Source of the DNA: Hydractinia symbiolongicarpus
Taxonomy: Eukaryota; Cnidaria; Hydrozoa; Anthoathecata; Hydractiniidae
DNA: 64,000 nucleotides
NCBI RefSeq assembly: GCF_029227915.1
Contig: NC_079880.1
Coordinates: forward strand, 2,234,001 to 2,298,000
Reading direction: 5' to 3'
Position 1 is the stretch's first letter; each line of letters begins with the position of its first letter. Below the pieces are notes generated by a model. That model worked only from the letters and a program-made list of their open reading frames with translations, ran no database searches and had not been told where the DNA came from. The position numbers and the translations under genes were made by a program. This document shows, piece after piece, positions 33,101 through 47,600 of the stretch.

Positions 33101-36100
33101 AAAACGCATTAGACTTGTGGTTTTTAAAAATGTTTTCATTTTTGATGAGACGCTGAATAAAAGAAGTTTAATCGCCGGCAAACGAAAACCCGCGATTTCC
33201 CGTAAATCCCGGGCTTGGCCCGTATAGTCAAAAATATACAAAAAAAGTACCCAGGGAGTAAACTCATTTCCCGAACGATTTTTTAAATTACTTTTTCACC
33301 ACTAAAACGCATGAGACTTGTAGTTTTTAAAAATGTTTTCATTTTTGATGAGACGCTGAATAAAAGAAGTTTAATCGCCGGCAAACGAAAACCTGCGATT
33401 TCCCGTAAATCCTGAACTCGGCCCGTATAGTCAAAAGTATACAAAGAAAGTACCCAGGGAGTAAACGCATTTCCAGAACGATTTTTTAAATTATTTTTTC
33501 ACCACTAAAACGCATTAGACTTGTGGTTTTTAAAAATGTTTTCATTTTTGATGAGACGCTGAATAAAAGAAGTTTAATCGCCGGCAAACGAAAACCTGCG
33601 ATTTCCCGTAAATCCTGGACTCGGCCCGTATAGTCAAAAGTATACAAAGAAAGTACCCAGGGAGTAAACTCATTTCCCAAACGATTTTTTAAATTATTAT
33701 TTCACCACTAAAACGCATGAGACTTGTAGTTTTTAAGATTGTTTTCATTTTTGATGAGACGCTGAATAAAAGAAGTTTAATCGCCGGCAAACGAAATCCC
33801 GCGTTTTCCCGTAAATCCGGGGCTTGGCCCGTATAGTCGAATATATACAAAGAAAGTACCCAGGGTGTAAACTCATTTCCCGAACGATTTTTTAAATTTT
33901 TTTTTCACCACTAAAACGCATGAGACTTGTAGTTTTCAAAAATGTTTTCATTTTTGATCAGACGCTGAATAAAGGAAGTTTAATCGTATAGTGAAAAGTA
34001 TACAAAGAAAGTACCCAGGGAGTAAACTCATTTCCCGAACGATTTTTTAAATTATTTTTTCACCACTAAAACGCATGAGACTTGTAGTTTTCAAAAATGT
34101 TTTCATTTTTGATGAGACGCTGAATAAAAGAAGTTTAATCGCCGGCAAACGAAAACCCGCGATTTCCCGTAAATCCCGGGCTTGGCCCGTATAGTCAAAA
34201 ATATACAAAAAAAGTACCCAGGGAGTAAACTCATTTCCCGAACGATTTTTTAAATTACTTTTTCACCACTAAAACGCATGAGACTTGTAGTTTTTAAAAA
34301 TGTTTTCATTTTTGATGAGACGCTGAATAAAAGAAGTTTAATCGCCGGCAAACGAAAACCTGCGATTTCCCGTAAATCCTGAACTCGGCCCGTATAGTCA
34401 AAAGTATACAAAGAAAGTACCCAGGGAGTAAACGCATTTCCAGAACGATTTTTTAAATTATTTTTTCACCACTAAAACGCATTAGACTTGTAGTTTTTAA
34501 AAATGTTTTCATTTTTGATTAGACGCTGAATAAAAGGAGTTTAATCGCAGGCAAACGAAAACCCGCGATTTCCCGTAAATCCCGGCTTGGCCCGTATAGT
34601 GAAAAGTATACAAAGAAAGTACCCATTGAGTAAACTCATTTCCCGAACGATTTTTTAAATTATTTTTTCACCACTAGAACGCATGAGACTTGTAGTTTTC
34701 AAAAATGTTTTCATTTTTGATGAGACGCTGAAAAAAAGCAGTTTAATCGCCGGCAAACGAAAACCTGCGATTTCCCTAAATCCCGAACTCGGCCCGTATA
34801 GTCAAAAGTATACAAAGAAAGTACCCAGGGAGTAAACTCATTTCCCGAACGATTTTTTAAATTATTTTTTCACCACTAAAACGTATGAGACATGTGGTTT
34901 TCAAAAATGTTTTCATTTTTGATGAGACGCTGAATAAAAGAAGTTTAATCGCCGGCAAACGAAAACCCGCGATTTCCCGTAAATCCCGGGCTGGGCCCGT
35001 ATAGTCAAAAGTATACAAAGAAAGTACCCAGGGAGTAAACTCAATTCCCGAACGATTTTTTAAATCACTTTTTCACCACTAAAACGCATGAGACTTGTGG
35101 TTTTTAAAAATGTTTTCATTTTTGATGAGACGCTGAATAAAAGAAGTTTAATCGCCGACAAACGAAAACCTGCGATTTCCCGTAAATCCTGGACTCGGCC
35201 CGTATAGTCAAAAGTATACAAAGAAAGTACCCAGGGAGTAAACTCATTTCCCAAACGATTTTTTAAATTATTATTTCACCACTAAAACGCATGAGACTTG
35301 TAGTTTTTAAGAATGTTTTCATTTTTGACGAGACGCTGAATAAAAGAAGTTTAATCGCCGGCAAACGAAATCCCGCGTTTTCCCGTAAATCCGGGGCTTG
35401 GCCCGTATAGTCAAATATATACAAAGAAAGTACCCAGGGTGTAAACTCATTTCCCGAACGATTTTTTAAATTTTTTTTTCACCACTAAATCACATGAGAC
35501 TTGTAGTTTTCAAAAATGTTTTCATTTTTGATCAGACGCTGAATAAAGGAAGTTTAATCGTATAGTGAAAAGTATACAAAGAAAGTACCCAGGGAGTAAA
35601 CTCATTTCCCGAACGATTTTTTAAATTATTTTTTCACCACTAAAACGCATGAGACTTGTAGTTTTCAAAAATGTTTTCATTTTTGATGAGACGCTGAATA
35701 AAAGAAGTTTAATCGCCGGCAAACTAAAACCCGCGATTTCCCGTAAATCCCGGGCTTGGCCCGTATAGTCAAAAATATACAAAGAAAGTACCCAGGGAGT
35801 AAACTCATTTCCCGAACGATTTTTTAAATTACTTTTTCACCACTAAAACGCATGAGACTTGTAGTTTTTAAAAATGTTTTCATTTTTGATTAGACGCTGA
35901 ATAAAAGGAGTTTAATCGCAGGCAAACGAAAACCCGCGATTTCCCGTTAATCCCGGCTTGGCCCGTATAGTCAAAAGTATACAAAGAAAGTACCCAGAGA
36001 GTAAACTCATTTCCAGAACGATTTTTTAAATTATTTTTTCACCACTAAAACGCATAAGACTTGTAGTTTTTAAAAATGTTTTCATTTTTGATGAGACGCT

Positions 36101-38200
36101 GAATAAAAGAAGTTTAATCGCCGGCAAACGAAAACCTGCGATTTCCCGTAAATCCTGGACTCGGCCCGTATAGTCAAAAGTATACAAAGAAAGTACCCAG
36201 GGAGTAAACTCATTTCCCAAACGATTTTTTAAATTATTATTTCACCACTAAAACGCATGAGACTTGTAGTTTTCAAGAATGTTTTCATTTTTGATGAGAC
36301 GCTGAATAAAAGAAGTTTAATCGCCGGAAAACGAAAACCCGCGATTTCCCGTAAATCCCGGCTTGGACCGTATAGTGAAAAGTATACAAAGAAAGTACCC
36401 AGGGAGTAAACTCATTTCCCGAACGATTTTTTAAATTATTTTTTCACCACTAAAACGCTTGAGACTTGTAGTTTTCAAGAATGTTTTCATTTTTGATGAG
36501 ACGCTGAATAAAAGCAGTTTAATCGCCGGCAAACGAAATCCCGCGTTTTCCCGTAAATCCGGGGCTTGGCCCGTATAGTCGAATATATACAAAGAAAGTA
36601 CCCAGGGTGTAAACTCATTTCCCGAACGATTTTTTAAATTTTTTTTTCACCACTAAAACGCATGAGACTTGTAGTTTTCAAAAATGTTTTCATTTTTGAT
36701 GAGACGCTGAATAAAAGAAGTTTAATCGCCGGCAAACGAAAACCCGCGATTTCCCGTAAATCCCGGCTTGGACCGTATAGTGAAAAGTATACAAAGAAAG
36801 TACCCAGGGAGTAAACTCATTTCCCGAACGATTTTTTAAATTATTTTTTCACCACTAAAACGCATGAGACTTGTAGTTTTCAAAAATGTTTTCATTTTTG
36901 ATGAGACGCTGAATAAAAGAAGTTTAACCGCCGGCAAACGAAAACCCGCGATTTCCCATAAATCCCGGGCTTGGCCCGTATAGTCAAAAGTATACAAAGA
37001 AAGTACCCAGGGAGTAAACTCATTTTCCGAACGATTTTTTAAATTACTTTTTCACCACTAAAACGCATGAGACTTGTAGTTTTTAAAAATGTTTTCATTT
37101 TTGATGAGACGCTGAATAAAAGAAGTTTAATCGCCGGCAAACGAAAACCTGCGATTTCCCGTAAATCCTGGACTCGGCCCGTATAGTCAAAAGTATACAA
37201 AGAAAGTACCCAGGGAGTAAACTCATTTCCAGAACGATTTTTTAAATTATTTTTTCACCACTAAAACGCATAAGACTTGTAGTTTTTAAAAATGTTTTCA
37301 TTTTTGATAAGACGCGGAATAAAAGACGTTTAATCGCCGGCAAACGAAAACCCGCAATTTCCCGTAAATCCCGGGCTTGGCCCGTATAGTCAAAAGTATA
37401 CAAAGAAAGTACCCAGGGAGTAAACTCATTTCCCGAACGATTTTTTATATTATTTTTTTACCACTAAACGCATGAGACTTGTAGTTTTCAAAAATATTTT
37501 CATATTTGATGGGACGCTGAATAAAAGAAGTTTAATCGCTGGCAAACGAAAATCCGCGATTTCCCGTAAATCCCGGACTCGGCCCTTATAGTCAAAAGTA
37601 TACAAAGAAAGTACCCAGGGAGTAAACTCATTTCCCGAACGATTTTTTAAATTACTTTTTCACCACTAAAACGCATGAGACTTGTAGTTTTTAAAAAAAT
37701 TTTCATTTTTGATGAGACGCTGAATAAAAGAAGTTTAATCGCCGACAAACGAAAACCTGCGATTTCCCGTAAATCCTGGACTCGGCCCGTATAGTCAAAA
37801 GTATACAAAGAAAGTACCCAGGGAGTAAACTCATTTCCCAAACGATTTTTTAAATTATTATTTCACCACTAAAACGCATGAGACTTGTAGTTTTTAAGAA
37901 TGTTTTCATTTTTGACGAGACGCTGAATAAAAGAAGTTTAATCACCGGCAAACGAAATCCCGCGTTTTCCCGTAAATCCGGGGCTTGGCCCGTATAGTCG
38001 AATATATACAAAGAAAGTACCCAGGGTGTAAACTCATTTCCCGAACGATTTTTTAAATTTTTTTTTCACCACTAAAACGCATGAGACTTGTAGTTTTCAA
38101 AAATGTTTTCATTTTTGATCAGACGCTGAATAAAGGAAGTTTAATCGTATAGTGAAAAGTATACAAAGAAAGTACCCAGGGAGTAAACTCATTTCCCGAA
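30180..38200. repeat. Family of 5- to 13-monomer blocks marked by a 47-bp deletion monomer
   Basis: Six copies of one truncated monomer of about 156 bp have their junction (TTTAATCGTATAGTG) at 30680, 31647, 32613, 33986, 35560 and 38147. All carry the same linked changes, GATCAGACG and AATAAAGGAAG, so they descend from one event. Spacings of 967, 966, 1373, 1574 and 2587 bp equal one truncated monomer plus 4, 4, 6, 7 and 12 full ones. Blocks therefore grew by adding whole monomers. No gene is present. Confidence 0.92.
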
Positions 38201-40450
38201 CGATTTTTTAAATTATTTTTTCACCACTAAAACGCATGAGACTTGTAGTTTTCAAAAATGTTTTCATTTTAGATGAGACGCTGAATAAAAGAAGTTTAAT
38301 CGCCGGCAAACGAAAACCCGCAATTTCCCGTAAATCCCGGGCTTGGCCCGTATAGTCAAAAATATACAAAGAAAGTACCCAGGGAGTAAACTCATTTCCC
38401 GAACGATTTTTTAAATTACTTTTTCACCACTAAAACGCATAAGACTTGTAGTTTTTAAAAATGTTTTCATTTTTGATGAGACGCTGAATAAAAGAAGTTT
38501 AATCGCCGGCAAACGAAAACCTGCGATTTCCCGTAAATCCTGGACTCGGCCCGTATAGTCAAAAGTATACAAAGAAAGTACCCAGGGAGTAAACTCATTT
38601 CCCAAACGATTTTTTAAGTTATTATTTCACCACTAAAACGCATGAGACTTGTAGTTTTCAAGAATGTTTTCATTTTTGATGAGACGCTGAATAAAAGAAG
38701 TTTAATCGCCGGCAAACGAAAACCCGCGATTTCCCGTAAATCCCGGCTTGGACCGTATAGTGAAAAGTATACAAAGAAAGTACCCAGGGAGTAAACTCAT
38801 TTCCCGAACGATTTTTTAAATTATTTTTTCACCACTAAAACGCTTGAGACTTGTAGTTTTCAAGAATGTTTTCATTTTTGATGAGACGCTGAATAAAAGC
38901 AGTTTAATCGCCGGCAAACGAAATCCCGCGTTTTCCCGTAAATCCGGGGCTTGGCCCGTATAGTCGAATATATACAAAGAAAGTACCCAGGGTGTAAACT
39001 CATTTCCCGAACGATTTTTTAAATTTTTTTTTCACCACTAAAACGCATGAGACTTGTAGTTTTCAAAAATGTTTTCATTTTTGATGAGACGCTGAATAAA
39101 AGAAGTTTAATCGCCGGCAAACGAAAACCCGCGATTTCCCGTAAATCCCGGCTTGGACCGTATAGTGAAAAGTATACAAAGAAAGTACCCAGGGAGTAAA
39201 CTCATTTCCCGAACGATTTTTTAAATTATTTTTTCACCACTAAAACGCATGAGACTTGTAGTTTTCAAAAATGTTTTCATTTTTGATGAGACGCTGAATA
39301 AAAGAAGTTTAACCGCCGGCAAACGAAAACCCGCGATTTCCCATAAATCCCGGGCTTGGCCCGTATAGTCAAAAGTATACAAAGAAAGTACCCAGGGAGT
39401 AAACTCATTTTCCGAACGATTTTTTAAATTACTTTTTCACCACTAAAACGCATGAGACTTGTAGTTTTTAAAAATGTTTTCATTTTTGATGAGACGCTGA
39501 ATAAAAGAAGTTTAATCGCCGGCAAACGAAAACCTGCGATTTCCCGTAAATCCTGGACTCGGCCCGTATAGTCAAAAGTATACAAAGAAAGTACCCAGGG
39601 AGTAAACTCATTTCCAGAACGATTTTTTAAATTATTTTTTCACCACTAAAACGCATAAGACTTGTAGTTTTTAAAAATGTTTTCATTTTTGATGAGACGC
39701 TGAATAAAAGAAGTTTAACCGCCGGCAAACGAAAACCCGCGATTTCCCATAAATCCCGGGCTTGGCCCGTATAGTCAAAAGTATACAAAGAAAGTACCCA
39801 GGGAGTAAACTCATTTTCCGAACGATTTTTTAAATTACTTTTTCACCACTAAAACGCATGAGACTTGTAGTTTTTAAAAATGTTTTCATTTTTGATGAGA
39901 CGCTGAATAAAAGAAGTTTAATCGCCGGCAAACGAAAACCTGCGATTTCCCGTAAATCCTGGACTCGGCCCGTATAGTCAAAAGTATACAAAGAAAGTAC
40001 CCAGGGAGTAAACTCATTTCCAGAACGATTTTTTAAATTATTTTTTCACTACTAAAACGCATAAGACTTGTAGTTTTTAAAAATGTTTTCATTTTTGATA
40101 AGACGCGGAATAAAGACGTTTAATCGCCGGCAAACGAAAACCCGCAATTTCCCGTAAATCCCGGGCTTGGCCCGTATAGTCAAAAGTATACAAAGAAAGT
40201 ACCCAGGGAGTAAACTCATTTCCCGAACGATTTTTTATATTATTTTTTTACCACTAAACGCATGAGACTTGTAGTTTTCAAAAATATTTTCATATTTGAT
40301 GGGACGCTGAATAAAAGAAGTTTAATCGCTGGCAAACGAAAATCCGCGATTTCCCGTAAATCCCGGACTCGGCCCTTATAGTCAAAAGTATACAAAGAAA
40401 GTACCCAGGGAGTAAACTCATTTCCCGAACGATTTTTTAAATTACTTTTT
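36240..40450. repeat. Duplication of about 2.4 kb with an internal 2-monomer expansion
   Basis: Markers CGCTTGAGAC (36456/38841) and TTAACCGCCGG (36927/39312) are 2385 bp apart, which is 11 monomers plus one truncated. The TTAACCGCCGG monomer appears again at about 39718, 406 bp on. Downstream markers GACGCGGAATAAA (37311/40102) and GGCCCTTATAG (37581/40371) are then offset by about 2790 bp. The right copy has therefore gained two monomers. Confidence 0.88.
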
Positions 40451-41415
40451 CACCACTAAAACGCATGAGACTTGTAGTTTTTAAAAATTTTTTCATTTTT
40501 GATGAGACGCTGAATAAAAGAAGTTTAATCGCCGGCAAACAAAAACCTGCGATTTCCCGTAAATCCTGGACTCGGCCCGTATAGTCAAAAGTATACAAAG
40601 AAAGTACCCAGGGAGTAAACTCATTTCCCGAACGATTTTTTAAATTACTTTTTCACCACTAAAACGCATGAGACTTGTAGTTTTTAAAAATTTTTTCATT
40701 TTTGATGAGACGCTGAATAAAAGAAGTTTAATCGCCGGCAAACAAAAACCTGCGATTTCCCGTAAATCCTGGACTCGGCCCGTATAGTCAAAAGTATACA
40801 AAGAAAGTACCCAGGGAGTAAACTCATTTCCCAAACGATTTTTTAAATTATTATTTCACCACTAAATCGCATCAGACTTGTAGTTTTAAAGAATGTTTTC
40901 ATTTTTGATGAGACGCTGAATAAAAGCAGTTTAATCGCCGGCAAACGAAAACCCGCGATTTCCCGTAAATCCCGGGCTTGGCACGTATAGTCGAATGTAT
41001 ACAAAGAAAGTACCCTGTGAGTTAACTCATTTCCAGAACGATTTTTTAAATTACTTTTTCACCACTAAAACGCATGAGACTTGTAGTTTTTAAAAATTTT
41101 TTCATTTTTGATGAGACGCTGAATAAAAGAAGTTTAATCGCCGGCAAACAAAAACCTGCGATTTCCCGTAAATCCTGGACTCGGCCCGTATAGTCAAAAT
41201 TATACAAAGAAAGTACCCAGGGAGTAAACTCATTTCCCAAACGATTTTTTAAATTATTATTTCACCACTAAATCGCATCAGACTTGTAGTTTTCAAGAAT
41301 GTTTTCATTTTTGATGAGACGCTGAATAAAAGCAGTTTAATCGCCGGCAAACGAAAACCCGCGATTTCCCGTAAATCCCGGGCTTGGCACGTATAGTCGA
41401 ATGTATACAAAGAAA
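40451..41415. repeat. Satellite with a three-copy local variant
   Basis: The variant TTTTTAAAAATTTTTTC with CAAACAAAAACC begins at 40478, 40681 and 41087, so copies are one and then two monomers apart. The first two adjacent copies are nearly identical. There is no other content. Confidence 0.85.
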
Positions 41416-43439
41416 GTACCCTGTGAGTAAACTCATTTCCAGAACGATTTTTTAAATTATTTTTTCACCACTAAAACGCATAAGACTTGTAGTTTTTAAA
41501 AATATTTTCATATTTGATGGGACGCTGAATAAAAGAAGTTTAATCGCCGGCAAACGAAAACCCGCGATTTCCCGTAAATCCCGGGCTTGGCCCGTATAGT
41601 CAAAAGTATACAAAGAAAGTACCCAGGGCGTAAACTCATTTCCCGAACGATTATTTAAATTACTTTTTCACCACTAAAACGCATGAGACTTGTAGTTTTC
41701 AAAAATGTTTTCATTTTTGATGAGACGCTGAAAAAAAGAAGTTTAATCGCCGGCAAACTAAAACCTGCGATTTCCCTAAATCCCGGACTCGGCCCGTATA
41801 GTCAAAACTATACAAAGAAAGTACCCAGGGTGTAAACTCATTTCCAGAACGATTATTTAAATTATTTTTTCACCACTAAAACGCATGAGACTTGTAGTTT
41901 TTAAAAATGTTTTCATTTTTGATGAGACGCTGAATAAAAGAAGTTTAATCGCCGGCAAACGAAAACCCGCAATTTCCCGTAAATCCCGGGCTTGGCCGGT
42001 ATAGTCAAAAGTATACAAAGAAAGTACCCAGGGAGTAAACTCATTTCCCGAACGATTTTTTATATTATTTTTTTACCACTAAACGCATGAGACTTGTAGT
42101 TTTCAAAAATATTTTCTTATTTGATGGGACGCTGAATAAAAGAATTTTAATCGCCGGCAAACAAAAATCCGCGATTTCCCGTAAATCCCGGACTCGGCCC
42201 GTATAGTCAAAAGTATACAAAGAAAGTACCCAGGGAGTAAACTCATTTCCCGAACGATTTTTTAAATTATTTTTTCACCACTAAAACGCACGAGACTTGT
42301 AGTTTTCAAAAATGTTTTCATTTTTGATGAGACGCTGAATAAAAGAAGTTTAATCTCCGGCAAACGAAAACCGCCATTTCCCGTAAACCCCGGACTCGGC
42401 CCGTATAGTCAAAAGTATACAAAGAAAGTACCCTGTGAGTAAACTCATTTCCAGAACGATTTTTTAAATTATTTTTTCACCACTAAAACGCATAAGACTT
42501 GTAGTTTTTAAAAATATTTTCATATTTGATGGGACGCTGAATAAAAGAAGTTTAATCGCCGGCAAACGAAAACCCGCGATTTCCCGTAAATCCCGGGCTT
42601 GGCCCGTATAGTCAAAAGTATACAAAGAAAGTACCCAGGGCGTAAACTCATTTCCCGAACGATTATTTAAATTACTTTTTCACCACTAAAACGCATGAGA
42701 CTTGTAGTTTTCAAAAATGTTTTCATTTTTGATGAGACGCTGAAAAAAAGAAGTTTAATCGCCGGCAAACTAAAACCTGCGATTTCCCTAAATCCCGGAC
42801 TCGGCCCGTATAGTCAAAACTATACAAAGAAAGTACCCAGGGTGTAAACTCATTTCCAGAACGATTATTTAAATTATTTTTTCACCACTAAAACGCATAA
42901 GACTTGTAGTTTTTAAAAATGTTTTCATTTTTGATGAGACGCTGAATAAAAGAAGTTTAATCGCCGGCAAACGAAAACCCGCAATTTCCCGTAAATCCCG
43001 GGCTTGGCCGGTATAGTCAAAAGTATACAAAGAAAGTACCCAGGGAGTAAACTCATTTCCCGAACGATTTTTTATATTATTTTTTTACCACTAAACGCAT
43101 GAGACTTGTAGTTTTCAAAAATATTTTCATATTTGATGGGACGCTGAATAAAAGAATTTTAATCGCCGGCAAACAAAAATCCGCGATTTCCCGTAAATCC
43201 CGGACTCGGCCCGTATAGTCAAAAGTATACAAAGAAAGTACCCAGGGAGTAAACTCATTTCCCGAACGATTTTTTAAATTATTTTTTCACCACTAAAACG
43301 CACGAGACTTGTAGTTTTCAAAAATGTTTTCATTTTTGATGAGACGCTGAATAAAAGAAGTTTAATCTCCGGCAAACGAAAACCGCCATTTCCCGTAAAC
43401 CCCGGCCTCGGCCCGTATAGTCAAAAGTATACAAAGAAA
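41416..43439. repeat. Tandem 5-monomer higher-order unit (1012 bp x 2)
   Basis: Copies are 41416-42427 and 42428-43439. GGGCGTAAAC (41628/42640), TTGGCCGGTATAG (about 41993/43005) and AATCTCCGGC (42352/43364) all step 1012 bp. The first appearance of the AACCGCCATTTCCCG / AAACCCCGG variant in the window is here, and it is frequent from here to the right end. Confidence 0.92.
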
Positions 43440-44689
43440 GTACCCTGTGAGTAAACTCATTTCCAGAACGATTTTTTAAATTATTTTTTCACCACTAAAA
43501 CGCATAAGACTTGCAGTTTTTAAAAATGTTTTCATTTTTGATGAGACGCTGAATAAAAGAAGTTTAATCGCCGGCAAACGAAAACCCGCGATTTCCCGTA
43601 AATCCCGGCTTGGCCCGTATAGTCAAAAAAGTATACAAAGAAAGTACCCAGGGAGTAAACTCACTTCCCGGACGATTTTTTAAATTATTTTTTCACCACT
43701 AAAACGCATGAGACTTGTAGATTTCAAAAATGTTTTCATTTTTGATGAGACGCTGAATAAAAGCAGTTTAATCGCCGGCAAACGAAAACCCGCGATTTCC
43801 CGTAAATCCCGGGCTTGGCACGTATAGTCGAATGTATCCAAAGAAAGTACCCTGTGAGTAAACTCATTTCCAGAACGTATTTTTAAATTATTTTTTCACC
43901 ACTAAAACGCATAAGACTTGTAGTTTTCAAAAATGTTTTCATTTTTGATGAGACGCTGAAAAAAAGAAGTTTAATCGCCGGCAAACTAAAACCTGCGATT
44001 TCCCTAAATCCCGGACTCGGCCCGTATAGTCAAAACTATACAAAGAAAGTACCCAGGGAGTAAACTCATTTCCAGAACGATTATTTAAATTATTTTTTCA
44101 CCACTAAAACGCATAAGACTTGTAGTTTTTAAAAATGTTTTCATTTTTGATGAGACGCTGAATAAAAGAAGTTTAATCGCCGGCAAACGAAAACCCGCAA
44201 TTTCCCGTAAATCCCGGACTTGGCCCGTGTGGTCAAAAGTATACAAAGAAAGTACCCAGGGAGTAAACTCATTTCCCGAACGATTTTTTAAATTATTTTT
44301 TCACCACTAAAACGCATGAGACTTGTAGTTTTCAAAAATGTTTTCATTTTTGATGAGACGCTGAATAAAAGAAGTTTAATTGCCGGCAAACGAAAACCCG
44401 CGATTTCCCGTAAATCCCGGCTTGGCCCGTATAGTCAAAAAAGTATACAAAGAAAGTACCCAGGGAGTAAACTCACTTCCCGAACGATTTTTTAAATTTT
44501 TTTTTCACCACTAAAACGCATGAGACTTGTAGTTTTCAAAAATGTTTTCATTTTTGATGAGACGCTGAATAAAAGAAGTTTAATCGCCGGCAAACGAAAA
44601 CCCGCAATTTCCCGTAAATCCCGGGCTTGGCCCGTATAGTCAAAAGTATACAAAGAAAGTACCCAGGGAGTAAACTCATTTCCCGAACG
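43440..44689. repeat. 203-bp satellite with first 205-bp monomers
   Basis: About six monomers. The variant GTCAAAAAAGTATAC, two A longer than usual, first appears at about 43622, linked to CTCACTTCCCG about 35 bp downstream. No gene. Confidence 0.9.
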
Positions 44690-47600
44690 ATTTTTTATAT
44701 TATCTTTTTACCACTAAACGCATGAGACTTGTAGTTTTCAAAAATGTTTTCATTTTTGATGAGAAGCTTAATGAAAGAGGTTTAATCGCCGGAAAACGAA
44801 ATCCCGCGTTTTCCCGTAAATCCGGGGCTTGGCCCGTATAGTCGAATGTATACAAAGAAAGTACCCAGGGAGTAAACTCATTTCCCGAACGATTTTTTAA
44901 TTTTTTTTTTTTCACCACTAAAACGCATGAGACTTGTAGTTTTCAAAAATGTTTTCATTTTTGATGAGACGCTTAATGAAAGAGGTTTAATCGCCGGAAA
45001 ACGAAAACCCGCGATTTCCCGTAAATCCCGGGCTTGGCCCGTATAGTCGAATGTATACAAAGAAAGTACCCTGTGAGAAAACTCATTTCCAGAACGATTT
45101 CTTGAATTATTTTTTCACCACTAAAACGCATAAGACTTGTAGTTTTTAAAAATGTTTTCATTTTTGATGAGACGCTGAATAAAAGAAGTTTAATCGCCGG
45201 CAAACGAAAACCCGCGATTTCCCGTAAATCCCGGCTTGGCCCGTATAGTCAAAAGTATACAAAGAAAGTACCCAGGGAGTAAACTCTTTTCCCGAACGAT
45301 TTTTTAAAACATTTTTTCACCACTAAAACGCATGAGACTTGTAGTTTTCAAAAATGATTTCATTTTTGATGAGACGCTAAATAAAAGAAGTTTAATCGCC
45401 GGTAAACGAAAACCCGCGATTTCCTGTAAATCCTGGACTCAGCCCGTATAGTTAAAAGTATACAAAGAAAGTACCCAGGGAGTAAACTCATTTCCCAAAC
45501 GATTTTTTAAATTATTATTTCACCACTAAAACGCATGAGACTTGTAGTTCTCAAGAATGTTTTCATTTTTGATGAGACGCTGAATAAAAGCAGTATAATC
45601 GCCGGCAAACGAAAATCCGCGATTTCCCGTAAATCCCGGACTCGGCCAGTATAGTCAAAAGTATACAAAAAAAGTACCCAGGGAGTAAACTCATTTCCCG
45701 AACGATTTTTTAAATTATTTTTTCACCACTAAAACGCATGAGACCTGTAGTTTTCAAAAATGTTTTCATTTTTGATGACACGCTGAATAAAAGAATTTTA
45801 ATCGCCGGCAAACGAAAACCGCCATTTCCCGTAAACCCCGGACTCGGCCCGTATAGTCAAAAGTATACAAAGAAAGTACCCTGTGAGTAAACTCATTTCC
45901 AGAACGATTTTTTAAATTATTTTTTCACCACTAAAACGCATAAGACTTGTAGTTTTTAAAAATGTTTTCATTTTTGATGAGACGCTGAATAAAAGAAGTT
46001 TAATAGCCGGCAAACGACAACCCGCGATTTCCCGTAAATCCCGGCTTGGCCCGTATAGTCAAAAAAGTATACAAAGAAAGTACCCAGGGAGTAAACTCAC
46101 TTCCCGAACGATTTTTTAAATTATTTGTTCACCACTAAAACGCATGAGACTTGTAGTTTTCAAAAATGTTTTCATTTTTGATGAGACGCTGAATAAAAGA
46201 AGTTTAATCGCCGGCAAACGAAAACCCGCGATTTCCCGTAAATCCCGGCTTGGCCCGTATAGTCAAAAGTATACAAAGAAAGTACCCAGGGAGTAAACTC
46301 ATTTCCCGAACGATTTTTTAAATTATTTTTTCACCACTAAAACGCATGAGACTTGTAGTTTTCAAAAATGTTTTCATTTTTGATGAGACGCTGAATAAAA
46401 GAAGTTTAATTACCGGCAAACGAAAACCCGCGATTTCCCGTAAATTCTGGACTCAGCCCGTATAGTCAAAAGTATACAAAGAAAGTACCCAGGGAGTAAA
46501 CTCATTTCTCAAACGATTTTTTAAATTATTATTTCACCACTAAAACGCATGAGACTTGTAGTTCTCAAAAATGTTTTCATTTTTGATGAGACGCTGAATA
46601 AAAGAAGTTTAATCGCCGGCAAACGAAAACCCGCAATTTTCCGTAAATCCCGGGCTTGGCCCGTATAGTCAAAAGTATACAAAGAAAGTACCCAGGGAGT
46701 AAACTCATTTCCCGAACGATTTTTTATATTATCTTTTTACCACTAAACGCATGAGACTTGTAGTTTTCAAAAATATTTTCATATTTGATGGGACGCTGAA
46801 TAAAAGAAATTTAATCGCCGGCAAACGAAAATCCGCGATTTCCCGTAAATCCCGGACTCGGCCCGTATAGTCAAAAGTATAAAAAGTAAGTACCCAGGGA
46901 GTAAACTCATTTCCCGAACGATTTTTTAAATTATTTTTTCACCACTAAAACGCATGAGATTTGTAGTTTTCAAAAATGTTTTCATTTTTGATGAGAAGCT
47001 TAATGAAAGAGGTTTAATCGCCGGCAAACGAAATCCCTCGTTTTCCCGTAAATCCGGGGCTTGGCCCGTATAGTCGAATGTATACAAAGAAAGTACCCAG
47101 GGAGTAAACTCATTTCCCGAACGATTTTTTAATTTTTTTTTTTTCACCACTAAAACGCATGAGACTTGTAGTTTTCAAAAATGTTTTCATTTTTGATGAG
47201 ACGCTTAATGAAAGAGGTTTAATCGCCGGAAAACGAAAACCCGCGATTTCCCGTAAATCCCGGGCTTGGCCCGTATAGTCGAATGTATACAAAGAAAGTA
47301 CCCTGTGAGTAAACTCATTTCCAGAACGATTTCTTGAATTATTTTTTCACCACTAAAACGCATAAGACTTGTAGTTTTTAAAAATGTTTTCATTTTTGAT
47401 GAGACGCTGAATAAAAGAAGTTTAATCGCCGGCAAACGAAAACCCGCGATTTCCCGTAAATCCCGGCTTGGCCCGTATAGTCAAAAGTATACAAAGAAAG
47501 TACCCAGGGAGTAAACTCTTTTCCCGAACGATTTTTTAAATTATTTTTTCACCACTAAAACGCATGAGACTTGTAGTTTTCAAAAATGATTTCATTTTTG

